A stretch of DNA of 64,000 nucleotides from Streptomyces sp. MST-110588. Lineage in GTDB: Bacteria > Actinomycetota > Actinomycetes > Streptomycetales > Streptomycetaceae. The stretch spans positions 2,473,501 to 2,537,500 of the forward strand of contig NZ_CP074380.1 of assembly GCF_022695595.1 (NCBI RefSeq). Reading direction: 5' to 3'. Made by a program: the position numbers and the translations under genes. Below are positions 52,252 to 60,897 of this stretch, piece after piece. Below the pieces are notes generated by a model. The model searched no databases and was not told the DNA's origin. It was given only the letters and a program-made list of their open reading frames with translations. The stretch's first letter is position 1; every line of letters begins with the position of its first letter.

Positions 52252-53730
52252 TCAGCGCTTCTCCGCGCGTACGGGGATGTCCAGGACGACCCGCGTGCCA
52301 CGCTCCGTACCGGGCACCATGTCGAACGAGCCGCCCAGCTCGCCCTCCACCAGGGTCCGGACGATCTGCAGCCCCAGATTGCCGGCCCGGTGCGGATCGA
52401 AACCCTCGGGCAGACCACGGCCGTCGTCCTGGACGGTGACCAGCAGCCGCGGATCCGTACGGCTGCCGCCGCGGACCGCGCCGACGTCGACCGAACCCCG
52501 CTCCCCCGGTCCGAACGCGTGCTCAAGGGCGTTCTGAAGGATCTCGGTGAGGACCATGGACAGGGGGGTGGCGACCTCGGCGTCGAGCACGCCGAAGCGG
52601 CCGTTGCGGCGCGCGCTGACCGTGGCCGGGGAGATCTCCGAGACCATGGCCAGCACCCGGTCGGCGATCTCGTCGAACTCGACCCGCTCGTCGAGGTTCT
52701 GGGACAGCGTCTCGTGGACGATCGCGATAGAACCGACCCTGCGAACGGCCTCGTTGAGCGCCTCGCGGCCCTGCTCGGAGTCCATCCGGCGCGCCTGGAG
52801 GCGCAGCAGCGCGGCCACGGTCTGCAGGTTGTTCTTCACCCGGTGGTGGATCTCCCGGATGGTGGCGTCCTTGGTGATCAGCTCGCGCTCGCGGCGGCGC
52901 AGTTCGGTGACGTCCCTCAGAAGGACCAGCGAACCGATATGGGTTCCCTTGGGTTTGAGCGGGATGGCACGCAACTGGATCACGCCCTCGTCGCCCTCGA
53001 CCTCGAACTCCCTGGGGGCCCAGCCGCTGGCGAGTTTGACCAGCGCCTCGTCCACGGGGCCGCGCGCGGGGGCCAGTTCGGCGGTCGTACGGCCCAGGTG
53101 GTGGCCCACGAGATCGGCGGCGAGCCCCAGACGGTGGTAGGCGGAGAGCGCGTTGGGGCTGGCGTACTGGACGACGCCGTCCGCGTCGAGGCGGATCAGA
53201 CCGTCGCCCGCGCGCGGGGAGGCGTCCATGTCGACCTGCTGGCCGGGGAAGGGGAAGGCGCCGGCGGCGATCATCTGAGCGAGGTCGGACGCACTTTGCA
53301 GGTAGGTCAGTTCCAGGCGGCTGGGGGTCCGTACGGTCAGCAGGTTCGTGTTCCGGGCGATCACTCCCAGTACCCGGCCCTCACGCCGGACCGGAATGGA
53401 CTCGACGCGGACCGGCACCTCCTCGCGCCACTCGGGGTCGCCCTCGCGTACGATCCTGCCTTCGTCCAGAGCCGAGTCGAGCATGGGCCGACGGCCGCGC
53501 GGAACGAGGTGGCCGACCATGTCGTCCTGATAGGAGGTGGGGCCGGTGTTGGGCCTCATCTGGGCGACGGAGACATATCGGGTGCCGTCGAGGGTCGGGA
53601 CCCACAGCACCAGGTCGGCGAAGGAGAGGTCGGAGAGCAACTGCCACTCCGAGACCAGCAGGTGCAGCCACTCCAGGTCGGAGTCGCTCAGGTCGGTGTG
53701 CTGGCGTACGAGGTCGTTCATGGAGGGCAC
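52252..53730 (-). CDS. PAS-containing sensor histidine kinase (HisKA_2/HATPase)
   Basis: A 492-residue soluble kinase. GTG 53730 (V-P-S-M-N-D-L) is chosen; ATG 53721 is nine bases inside. A GAF-like N-domain (DLSFADLVLWVPTLDGTRYV) and a PAS domain (GDGLIRLDADGVVQYASPNAL) come first. The phosphoacceptor is in IREIHHRVKNNLQTVAALLR (HisKA_2 type). ATP-binding boxes are EILQNALEHAF, VQDDGRGLPEGFD and GNLGLQIVRTLVEG. No response regulator is adjacent. It is the S. coelicolor SCO5239-position kinase (memory). A dre-like box lies about 190 bp upstream. Confidence 0.9.
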   Translation of the reverse strand: MPSMNDLVRQHTDLSDSDLEWLHLLVSEWQLLSDLSFADLVLWVPTLDGTRYVSVAQMRPNTGPTSYQDDMVGHLVPRGRRPMLDSALDEGRIVREGDPEWREEVPVRVESIPVRREGRVLGVIARNTNLLTVRTPSRLELTYLQSASDLAQMIAAGAFPFPGQQVDMDASPRAGDGLIRLDADGVVQYASPNALSAYHRLGLAADLVGHHLGRTTAELAPARGPVDEALVKLASGWAPREFEVEGDEGVIQLRAIPLKPKGTHIGSLVLLRDVTELRRRERELITKDATIREIHHRVKNNLQTVAALLRLQARRMDSEQGREALNEAVRRVGSIAIVHETLSQNLDERVEFDEIADRVLAMVSEISPATVSARRNGRFGVLDAEVATPLSMVLTEILQNALEHAFGPGERGSVDVGAVRGGSRTDPRLLVTVQDDGRGLPEGFDPHRAGNLGLQIVRTLVEGELGGSFDMVPGTERGTRVVLDIPVRAEKR

Positions 53731-54220
53731 GCCATGGAGCCTACCGGCGTACTGTTGAGGCGCGGCCCTGGACCGGGGCCGACGCGCGCGGGTGACAGAC
53801 TCAGGTGACGGGCCCGAGTGGCGGACTCGGGTGGCAGACTCAGGAGACAGGCACGGCGGGCGCACCGGATGAGAAGGTGCCTCAGAAGGTGCCTCGTGCG
53901 AGGGCATGGACAGACGAGAATGGTCTAGTCCACAATGACTGACATAGACATACTTCCGCTCTCCCCGCACAGGAGGGCGGATCGAGGCCCGAGGCGCTCT
54001 CTGCCCTGACTGCGCCGGGCCTCCGATCGACCGGTTGTCGGACGGACGGTGTCCCCCCGACCGCACATAGGGTGCGCACCGACCGCCCGGACGACCGGCC
54101 GATGTAGCTCCGGGCTGCGGTGCCGGACAGGCTGAGGGTCCTGTCCCGGCGCCGCGGCCCGCGGGTGTATCCGGGCGCGGTACGCCGAGCGCCCTCACGG
54201 CACCGGCGGCCGACGCGCCT
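53731..54220. other. 490-bp region upstream of the sensor kinase
   Basis: No gene is evident. It contains 12-14 bp repeats of the type GGTGACAGACTCAG (about 53790-53855) and a doubled GAAGGTGCCTC (53871-53894). It also contains the dre-like box (53921-53932) and a patch of AT-richer DNA (53930-53960). Confidence 0.55.
53921..53932 (-). promoter_or_regulatory. dre-like DasR box upstream of the sensor kinase
   Basis: On the minus strand TGGACTAGACCA. It differs by one base from the box at 63370-63381 (TGGACTAGACCT) in front of dasA and from TGGTCTAGACCA-type dre sites. It is about 190 bp before the kinase start, on the kinase strand. Confidence 0.55.
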
Positions 54221-54826
54221 TTACGGGGCGTCCGGCCAGGCAGCCATCGCCAGGTCGGCGACCTTCTCCAGCGTCGCGCGGTCCGCACCGTCCCTGGCCT
54301 GCTGCGACATCCCCTGCAACACGGTCGCGCTGTAGACCGCCAGGGCCCGCGCGTCGGTACCGGCGGGCAGTTCCCCGCGCTCTATGTCGGCGCCGATACG
54401 GCGGGCGAGCAGCTCGACGTTGTGCTGCCGGCGCTCCCGGAGGCCGTGCATCACCTCCTCGGACTGCGCCGTGCAGTTGGTCGCGGCCGAGATGACCATG
54501 CAGCCGCGGGGATAGCCGGGGAGCGTGTGGTGGGCCGCCGCCTCGCGGAGCATCCGGGCCACACCGCGGCGCGCGGTCGGCTCCTCCGCCAGCGCGCGGT
54601 CCACGAAGCCGCCGAACTCCCGGACGTAGGTCTCGATGGCCTCCTCGAACAGCGTCCGCTTGTCGCCGAAGGCGGCGTACAGGCTGGGCGCCTTGATTCC
54701 CATCGCCTCGGTCAGATGGGCGACGGAGACCGCCTCGTAGCCGTACTCCCAGAAGGCGCGCATCGCCTGCTCCAAAGCCGTCTCCCGGTCGAAGGACCGG
54801 GGCCTTCCGCGCTGTTTCGTCGCCAT
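54221..54826 (-). CDS. TetR-family transcriptional regulator
   Basis: A 201-residue protein starting MATKQRGRPRSFDRETALEQ. The HTH is AVSVAHLTEAMGIKAPSLYAAFGDKRTLF. The ligand domain contains GYPRGCMVISAATNCTAQSEEV, typical of YxaF/LmrA-like TetR proteins. It is divergent from an SDR gene, with a perfect palindrome in between that lies next to its own start; it probably represses both. Confidence 0.92.
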   Translation of the reverse strand: MATKQRGRPRSFDRETALEQAMRAFWEYGYEAVSVAHLTEAMGIKAPSLYAAFGDKRTLFEEAIETYVREFGGFVDRALAEEPTARRGVARMLREAAAHHTLPGYPRGCMVISAATNCTAQSEEVMHGLRERRQHNVELLARRIGADIERGELPAGTDARALAVYSATVLQGMSQQARDGADRATLEKVADLAMAAWPDAP

Positions 54827-54839
54827 GCTCCAAATTCTA

Positions 54840-54851
54840 TAGCGAGCGCTA
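54840..54851. promoter_or_regulatory. TetR operator candidate
   Basis: TAGCG-AG-CGCTA, a perfect palindrome in TTCTATAGCG..., 14 bp from the TetR start and 57 bp from the SDR start. The TATAGC preceding and overlapping it looks like a -10. Confidence 0.65.
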
Positions 54852-54908
54852 GGAAAACTCTGCTAGGGTTTTTTGTGTAGCAACCGATACAGAAATCAGG
54901 GGGCGGCC

Positions 54909-55664
54909 ATGCGCGCACTCACGGGCAGGACGGCATTGGTCACGGGCGGCAGCCGGGGCATCGGGCGGGCCGTGTCGCAGCGGCTCGCGCGGGACGGTGC
55001 GCGGGTGGCCGTGCACTACGGGCGGGATGAGGTGGCGGCGAAGGAGACGGTGACCGCGATCGAGGCCGCGGGCGGCCAGGCGTTCGCCGTCCGGGCCGAG
55101 CTGGGCGTGCCGGGCGACGCGCGAGCGTTGTGGGAGGCGTTCGACGCACAGGCCGACGGCCTGGACATCCTGGTGAACAACGCCGGCACGGACGGCCCGC
55201 GGGTTCCGATCGGCGAAGTGACGGAAGAGGGCTTCGACCGCGTCTTCGCGGTCAATGCGAAAGCTCCGTTCTTCGTGACCCAGGAAAGCCTGAAGCGGCT
55301 GCGGGACGGCGGCCGGATCATCAATGTGTCCACCGGCCTGACCCATGGCGCGGCGATGTCCGAGCTCATCGCCTATGCGATGACCAAGGGCGCGATCGAC
55401 GTCTTCACCGCGACCCTCGCCAAGGACCTGGGCAAGCGCGGCATCACGGTCAACGCGGTGGCACCGGGCGCGATCGACACGGACATGAACGCGGGCTGGC
55501 TGCGCACCGACGAGGAGGCGTGGCAGGCCACCGCCGACATGTCCCCGCTGCGGCGGGTCGGTGAGCCTCGGGACATCGGTGACATCGTCGCCTTCCTGGC
55601 CTCCGACGACAGCCGCTGGGTCACGGGCCAGTGGATAGACGCCACGGGCGGCGCCCTCCTCTGA
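54909..55664 (+). CDS. Short-chain dehydrogenase/reductase
   Basis: A 251-residue classical SDR. The cofactor motif is TALVTGGSRGIGRAV (TGxxxGIG), NNAG lies in DILVNNAGTDGPR, and the catalytic YxxxK in IAYAMTKGAIDVF. A Ser-containing strand precedes it (INVSTGLTHGAAMSE). C-terminal motifs are VAPGAIDTDMNAGW and GQWIDATGGALL. The N39 glycine-rich basic region (HYGRDE) suggests NADP(H). It is paired with the divergent TetR repressor. Confidence 0.92.
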   Translation: MRALTGRTALVTGGSRGIGRAVSQRLARDGARVAVHYGRDEVAAKETVTAIEAAGGQAFAVRAELGVPGDARALWEAFDAQADGLDILVNNAGTDGPRVPIGEVTEEGFDRVFAVNAKAPFFVTQESLKRLRDGGRIINVSTGLTHGAAMSELIAYAMTKGAIDVFTATLAKDLGKRGITVNAVAPGAIDTDMNAGWLRTDEEAWQATADMSPLRRVGEPRDIGDIVAFLASDDSRWVTGQWIDATGGALL

Positions 55665-56645
55665 GCCCCGGCCACGGTGCCGCCGGCGACCGGGGCCGGG
55701 GTCGGCGGCCGGGGGCCGGGGTCGGCGGCCGGCCACCGCCGGGCGGCCGTACGACCAACGGCGTACGCGCCCCGGGCTCGCTCTGCGGACGCCCCGCCCA
55801 GGGGTCGGCTTGAGACATACGCACCGGGCCGCGGCCGGGGATGCCCGTATCCGGAGATGCACCCGAGGAAGGACGAGGAAGGAGGTGCCGCCAAAGAGCG
55901 GTGACCGAGCAACAAGCAACTCGTCGGCCGCTTCCGTGGTGGGGGCTGCTCGGCAGAATTCGGGGGTGATCGTAGGGCTTGGCTCGTCTGTGTCCTGTCC
56001 ATGGCCGTTTCCCGGCCTCAGCCGCTCGGGCGTGGCGCAGGGACGGCGCCCAGACCACCGGCCACCGGCAGCCGGCTGCCGGGAGCGGGGGGGCAGGGAG
56101 CGGGTGCAGGGAGCGGCAGGAGGGCGCGAGCGCCGGACGGCGTCGCCGAGTTCGCCAGGTTCACCGGGTTCGCCAGGTTCACCGGGTTCGCCGGGTTCGC
56201 CGGGTTCGCCGGGTTCAAGAGCAGAGCAGCCTGGCGACTGCGTCAGGGGCGGTGGCTGTGTCGGGTCGGGTGCGCCGACGCGGTTGCGGGTGTTGTGGGC
56301 GGCGGCCGGGAGGCCGGTGGGTCGACTCGCACGGCTTACGGCGACCGGGACAGGGGTGCGCGGTCGGCTTCGATCCATTGGGCGGGGGGTGCGTGTCGAT
56401 GTCGGCCCCGGTTGGGCCTTCCTCGTCCCGGGTGGCGTCCGTCACAGTGCCTGCGCCTGCCACCGCGGGGTGGTTGGATTGCTTCCATACGCCACCGTAT
56501 GGAGGTGCCTGCCGCCGCTGCTCCAGACGATCGGGCGGCGCGGGCGCGCGCTCGTCCGGTGAGCTCACGCCGGGTGAGCTCTCGTCCGGCGCGCTCGCGT
56601 CCGATGGGCTCGCGGCAGCACGACGCCACGTGTGAGGAGTAGCTC
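55665..56645. other. 981-bp gene-poor region with low-complexity DNA
   Basis: Six-frame translations are Arg/Pro/Gly-rich without family features, so no gene is called. It holds GGGGTCGGCGGCCGG-type repeats (55690-55740) and the 9-bp array at 56151-56213. A stretch at 55850-55990 has better-balanced composition but no credible start or function. Confidence 0.6.
56151..56213. repeat. 9-bp tandem repeat (seven units)
   Basis: TTCGCCAGG and TTCACCGGG alternate twice, then TTCGCCGGG three times, exactly in phase; a further TTC follows. Confidence 0.8.
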
Positions 56646-57167
56646 ATGGTTGATTCCACGTACCGTTCGCAGGCCCCCGAGGGGGTGCGTCACATTCCGG
56701 TGCCGCCCGACGTGCACGCACTCAGTACGCTCGCGCGGATCGATTACGAGAACGCCCTGGCCGTCGACCTCGGCGCGGCTCAAGGAGCCCGGGCACGCAC
56801 GGCCGAGCAGTGGGCGCGGGCGGTCCTGGAGGGCGCGCCTGCCGACACACAGCGGGCGTTGACGCGGGGGTGGACGGCGCTCGGTCTACGGCTCGGCCCG
56901 TCGGCCCGGTCCGAAGGGCGTGTGCTCGGCTGGCCGGTACGGCACAGCACCGCGGACACCGTGCTCCTCGGCGCCGGGCCCACCCTCGGACTGCACGGCG
57001 AGCTGCTTTTCCAGCGCCGCAAGCACACCGTACTGCTGGCCACCTTCATCCAACTGGACGACGACGGGGCACGCACCCTGTGGACCGGTGCCGAGAGCCG
57101 GCATCCCTTGGTTCAGCAGCAACTTCTCGAACAGGCCGTCGCCCGGGCCATGGGGGCACCGGCCTGA
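56646..57167 (+). CDS. Hypothetical protein (possible DUF2867-like)
   Basis: A 173-residue protein from ATG 56646 with GAGGAG six bases upstream. Features: VPPDVHALSTLARIDYENAL, ARTAEQWARAVLEGAP, GWPVRHSTADTVLLGAGPTLG and HTVLLATFIQLDDDGARTLW. The alternating strands suggest a helix-grip-like alpha/beta fold. I am not certain of the family: DUF2867 is a tentative memory match. It lies between the gene-poor region and nagB. Confidence 0.6.
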   Translation: MVDSTYRSQAPEGVRHIPVPPDVHALSTLARIDYENALAVDLGAAQGARARTAEQWARAVLEGAPADTQRALTRGWTALGLRLGPSARSEGRVLGWPVRHSTADTVLLGAGPTLGLHGELLFQRRKHTVLLATFIQLDDDGARTLWTGAESRHPLVQQQLLEQAVARAMGAPA

Positions 57168-57414
57168 CCGGCGCCGGGCAGGGGCTCCCGGCTTGCGCCT
57201 CGCCAGCCGTGGCCGTACCGCCCCCCGTGGCGCCAGGTGTCCGTAAGGCCGGATCGGGCACCCGTAAAACCGGATATCGGACGAATGGCCGGGGCTGCGG
57301 CCGGAGGGGCGGAAGAGCGGGCGGTGGACGGTGGATGTACGGCCGGTGGACGGTTGAGGGGAGATAAAAGCGGGTGAAAGCGAACGGGTCCGCGGGCGAA
57401 CGGCTCTGCTAGAT

Positions 57415-57426
57415 TGGTCTATACCA
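57415..57426 (+). promoter_or_regulatory. DasR binding site (dre) of nagB
   Basis: TGGTCTATACCA, within ATTGGTCTATACCACC, 40 bp before the nagB start. It is a near-perfect palindrome matching the dre consensus TGGTCTAGACCA at 11 of 12 positions. Confidence 0.88.
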
Positions 57427-57466
57427 CCCGGATATCAGACCTTTTCTCCAGATCGGCAGGCTCAGC

Positions 57467-58249
57467 GTGGAAGTTGTCATAGTCCCGGACGCCGAGGCAG
57501 GCGGCGAGCTCATCGCGGAAGCCATGGCCGGCCTGCTGCGCCGCAAGCCCGACGCGCTGCTCGGCGTGGCCACCGGCTCCACTCCGCTGCCCATCTACCA
57601 GGCACTGGCCGCCAAGGTCCGTGACGGTCTGGTGGACTCCTCGCGCGCTCGCGTGTGCCAGCTCGACGAGTACGTCGGGCTGCCCGCCGGACACCCGGAG
57701 TCCTACCGCTCCGTGGTGCTGCGCGAGGTGATCCAGCCGCTCGGCCTGAGCGAGGAGTCGTTCATGGGGCCCGACGGCACCGCGGAGGACGTCCAGGGTG
57801 CCTGTGAGGCGTACGACCGGGCGCTGCGCGAGGCCGGCGGCGTGGACATCCAGTTGCTCGGCATCGGTACGGACGGGCACATCGGCTTCAACGAGCCGTG
57901 CTCCTCGCTCGCCTCCCGTACCCGCATCAAGACCCTCACGCAGCAGACCCGGGAGGACAACGCCCGGTTCTTCGACAGTCTGGACGAGGTCCCCCACCAC
58001 GTCATCACCCAGGGCATCGGCACTATCCTGGAAGCCCGGCACCTGGTACTGCTGGCCACCGGCGAGGGCAAAGCGGAGGCCGTGGCCCAGGCCGTGGAGG
58101 GACCGGTCGCCGCGCTGGTGCCCGCCTCGGCGCTCCAGCTCCACCCGCACGCCACGGTCGTCGTGGACGAGGCGGCGGCCTCCAAGCTCAAGCTGGCCGA
58201 CTACTTCCGCGCCACCTACGCCGCCAAGCCCGAGTGGCAGGGCCTGTAG
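57467..58249 (+). CDS. nagB: Glucosamine-6-phosphate deaminase
   Basis: A 260-residue protein from GTG 57467 (E-V-V-I-V-P-D-A-E). Features: LLGVATGSTPLPIYQAL (phosphate loop), CQLDEYVGLPAGHPESYRSV (catalytic Asp), LLGIGTDGHIGFNEP (catalytic His region) and TLTQQTREDNARFF. It converts glucosamine-6-phosphate to fructose-6-phosphate and ammonia, the last step of GlcNAc/chitobiose catabolism. It is controlled by DasR through the dre box 40 bp upstream and is followed by a strong terminator. Confidence 0.95.
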   Translation: MEVVIVPDAEAGGELIAEAMAGLLRRKPDALLGVATGSTPLPIYQALAAKVRDGLVDSSRARVCQLDEYVGLPAGHPESYRSVVLREVIQPLGLSEESFMGPDGTAEDVQGACEAYDRALREAGGVDIQLLGIGTDGHIGFNEPCSSLASRTRIKTLTQQTREDNARFFDSLDEVPHHVITQGIGTILEARHLVLLATGEGKAEAVAQAVEGPVAALVPASALQLHPHATVVVDEAAASKLKLADYFRATYAAKPEWQGL

Positions 58250-58270
58250 CCGGGACGGCGGAAGAAGGAC

Positions 58271-58310
58271 GGTGGCCCGCCGTGCGCTGGTGAGCGCACG
58301 GCGGGCCACC
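58271..58310. terminator. nagB / hexosaminidase bidirectional terminator
   Basis: GGTGGCCCGCCGTGCGCT (58271-58288) pairs perfectly, over 18 bp, with 58293-58310 around a GGTG loop. It sits between the convergent nagB and GH3 genes. Confidence 0.92.
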
Positions 58311-58360
58311 GGTGTCTGCGGATACGTACGGTAAGGGCACGCGGTGGGCCGGCCGTCCGG

Positions 58361-59983
58361 TCAGGGGGTGGGGGCGGTGATGAATTCCGCGGCAGCCTGG
58401 CCGCAGACGCGGGCCGCACCGTGGGTGGCGATGTGCAGGGCACCGGTCGGCGGGGCCTGGGGGACTCCCATTTCGACCACGATCGTGTCGGGGCGGGCGT
58501 CAACCAGGGCGGCGAGGGCGTCGGCCATCCAGGAGTGGCGGTGGACATCGCGGACCACCGCCACGATCCGGCGGTCCCCCGCCGCCCGCAGCACCTCCCC
58601 GGCCATCACATCCGGAGCGCTGTCGGCACCCGCACCACGGCCCGTACGAGCATTGCCCGCACCGTTCCCCTCCGCACCGTTGCCCTGCGCACCGTTCCCA
58701 CTCGCACCGCTTCCTCCCGCGCTGAAGCGGCCCGTCGTGGTGCCGGGCAGGAGGTCGGTGAGGGCCGCGGACACGCCCCAGGGGGTTTCGTGGCCCACGG
58801 CGATGTTGGCGGCGGGGGAGAAAACGGCGACGTAGGCGGGGGCGGTCAGCGGGACGTACGGGGCCGGGGCCCGGTGGGTGACGCGCAGCGCGCGGCGGGC
58901 GGCGTTCAGGCCGGCCTCGGGCGCGGGTGCGGGCGCGGTCCCCGCCGCCGCGCCCGCACCCCGCGTCCAGCGCGCCAGGGCGCGCACCCGTGCCGCCGCC
59001 TCGGCGAGCCGTTCCTCCGGCAGTTCGCCCTCGCGTACCGCCGTGACCAGCGCGTCGCGCAGCCGCAGCACGATGTCCTCGTCCGCCCGTTCGCCGCCGA
59101 CGCAGATCGCGTCGGCGCCCGCCGCGACGGCCAGGACGCTGCCGCGCTCGATGCCGTACGTGGCGGCGACGGCCTGCATCTCCATGGCGTCGGTGACGAT
59201 CAGCCCGTCGAAGCCGAGGCCGCCTTCGGCGGCCGGTGCCCGTAGCAGGCCGGTCAGGACGTTGCGGCTGAGGGTGGCGGGCAGTGAGCCGTCCAGGGCG
59301 GGCAGCAGGATGTGGGCGCTCATCACGGCCCGGGTGCCGGCGGCGATCGCGGCCCGGAAGGGCGGCAGTTCGCGTTCCTGGAGGGTGTCCAGGTCGGCGG
59401 TGATACGCGGCAGGTGGTGGTGGGAGTCCACGGAGGTGTCGCCGTGGCCGGGGAAGTGCTTGGTGCAGGCGGCGACACCGGCGGACTGCAGGCCCTGGAC
59501 GTAGGCGGCGGTGTGCCGGGCGACCAGGTGGGGGTCGGCGCCGAAGGAGCGTACGCCGATGACGGGGTTGCCGGGGTCGGAGTTGACGTCCGCGGAGGGC
59601 GCCCAGTTGAGGTTGACGCCGCACTCGGCCAGGCGCCGGCCCAGTTCGCCGGCGACCGCCCTGGTCAGGTCGGTGTCGTCGACCGCGCCGAGGGCGAGGT
59701 TGCCGGGGAAGGAGGAGCCGCCGCGCACTTCGAGCCGGGTGACGTCGCCGCCCTCCTCGTCGATGGCGACCAGGACGTCGGGGTGTTCGGCGCGCAGCCG
59801 GGCGGTGAGCGCGGCCACCTGCTCGGGCGAGGTGATGTTGCGGCCGAACAGGCCCACGGAGGCCAGGCCCTCGCCGAGCCGCCGCAGCAGCCAGTCGGGG
59901 GCGTCGGTTCCGGTGAAGCCGGGCTGCAGGACGGTCAGGGCGTCGCGGGTGAGGGTGTCGGTGCCACGGGTCATCGTCGTCAT
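58361..59983 (-). CDS. dasD: Glycoside hydrolase family 3 beta-N-acetylhexosaminidase
   Basis: A 540-residue protein from ATG 59983, 7 bp after the dasC stop. The GH3 NagZ-type signature KHFPGHGDTSVDSHHHLP is complete, with the catalytic His. The nucleophile Asp is in LIVTDAMEMQAV. The N-terminal barrel has VAIDEEGGDVTRL, and the C-terminal domain begins after about residue 370, with a repeat of Gly/Asn/Ala units (GASGNGAQGNGAEGNGAGN). No signal peptide: it cleaves imported chitobiose inside the cell. The S. coelicolor counterpart is called DasD (memory). Confidence 0.9.
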   Translation of the reverse strand: MTTMTRGTDTLTRDALTVLQPGFTGTDAPDWLLRRLGEGLASVGLFGRNITSPEQVAALTARLRAEHPDVLVAIDEEGGDVTRLEVRGGSSFPGNLALGAVDDTDLTRAVAGELGRRLAECGVNLNWAPSADVNSDPGNPVIGVRSFGADPHLVARHTAAYVQGLQSAGVAACTKHFPGHGDTSVDSHHHLPRITADLDTLQERELPPFRAAIAAGTRAVMSAHILLPALDGSLPATLSRNVLTGLLRAPAAEGGLGFDGLIVTDAMEMQAVAATYGIERGSVLAVAAGADAICVGGERADEDIVLRLRDALVTAVREGELPEERLAEAAARVRALARWTRGAGAAAGTAPAPAPEAGLNAARRALRVTHRAPAPYVPLTAPAYVAVFSPAANIAVGHETPWGVSAALTDLLPGTTTGRFSAGGSGASGNGAQGNGAEGNGAGNARTGRGAGADSAPDVMAGEVLRAAGDRRIVAVVRDVHRHSWMADALAALVDARPDTIVVEMGVPQAPPTGALHIATHGAARVCGQAAAEFITAPTP

Positions 59984-59990
59984 CGGGGGC

Positions 59991-60893
59991 TCATCCCTTC
60001 ACGGCGCCGGCGGTCAGACCCGCGGCCATCTTGCGCTGGACGAGGAGGAACAGCACCACGATGGGGATGGCCATCATGGCCGAGCCGGCCATCATCGGGG
60101 CGTACTCGGTGCCGTTCTTGGTGGTGAAGTTGCCGAGCCAGACGGTGGCGGTCTGGTTCTGCTGACTCATGAGCATCAGCGCGTACAGGTACTCGTTCCA
60201 CGCCTGGATGAAGCCGTAGACGGAGGTGGCGACCATGCCGGGGGCGAGCAGCGGGAAGACCACGCGCAGGAAGGCGCCGGTGCGGGTGCAGCCGTCGACC
60301 ATGGCCGCTTCTTCCAGCTCCTTGGGGATGTTGACGATGAAGCCGCGCAGCGTCCAGACGGTGAAGGGGAGGATGAAGGTCAGGTACGTGATGATCAGGC
60401 CGGAGAGCTTGTCGTACTGGCCGAGGTCGTTCAGCAGCAGGAACACCGGGATGATCATGGCGACGAGCGGCACCATCTGCACCGCCAGGATGCCGACGAT
60501 GACGACCTTGCGCCCGCGGAAGGCGAAGCGCGAGATGGCCAGGGCCGCGAGCATGCCGACGACGATGCCGATGGCCACCACGACGAGCGAGACGATCAGG
60601 CTGCGTCCGACCGGCCCCCAGAAGTCGGCGACGTCCATCGCCCGCGAGAAGTTCTCCAGGGTGAACGTCGTCGGGAAGAAGTGCGGGTTGGGGTCGATGG
60701 CGTCCTTGGCCGGTTTGAACGCGGTGTTGAGCATCCAGTAGACGGGGAAGCCGGCGGTGAGGAAGACACACAGGCCCAGCAGGTTCCAGCCGAGCTTGGT
60801 CCTCCCTCGGCGGCGGGGGGCGACGGGGGCCACCCGGCGGGGGGGCGGGCGCCGGGGCTGCCGTGGGCGCGCCGTCGTGTCCGAGCGCTGTGC

Positions 60894-60897
<4 letters not shown>
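59991..60897 (-). CDS. dasC: Chitobiose ABC transporter permease DasC, apparent N-terminal frameshift
   Basis: A MalG-type permease. GTG 60897 overlaps the dasB stop (GTGA) and opens M-S-T-A-L-G-H-D-G. The six-helix core starts at TKLGWNLLGLCVFLTAGFPVYW and contains the EAA loop ELEEAAMVDGCTRTGAFLRVVFPLL. The two parts are in different frames. Removing one C from the seven-C run near 60839-60845 joins them as APAPRRVAPVAPRRRGRTKLG. An internal GTG at 60833 would give a 280-residue protein without a ribosome site. The core is intact, so the break may be a sequence error. Confidence 0.85.

Noticed and set aside
55810..56562. 250-residue open frame in the gene-poor region
   Set aside because: Composition is unlike neighbouring genes (Ser/Pro/Gly repeats from the 9-bp array, no ribosome site, no motifs).
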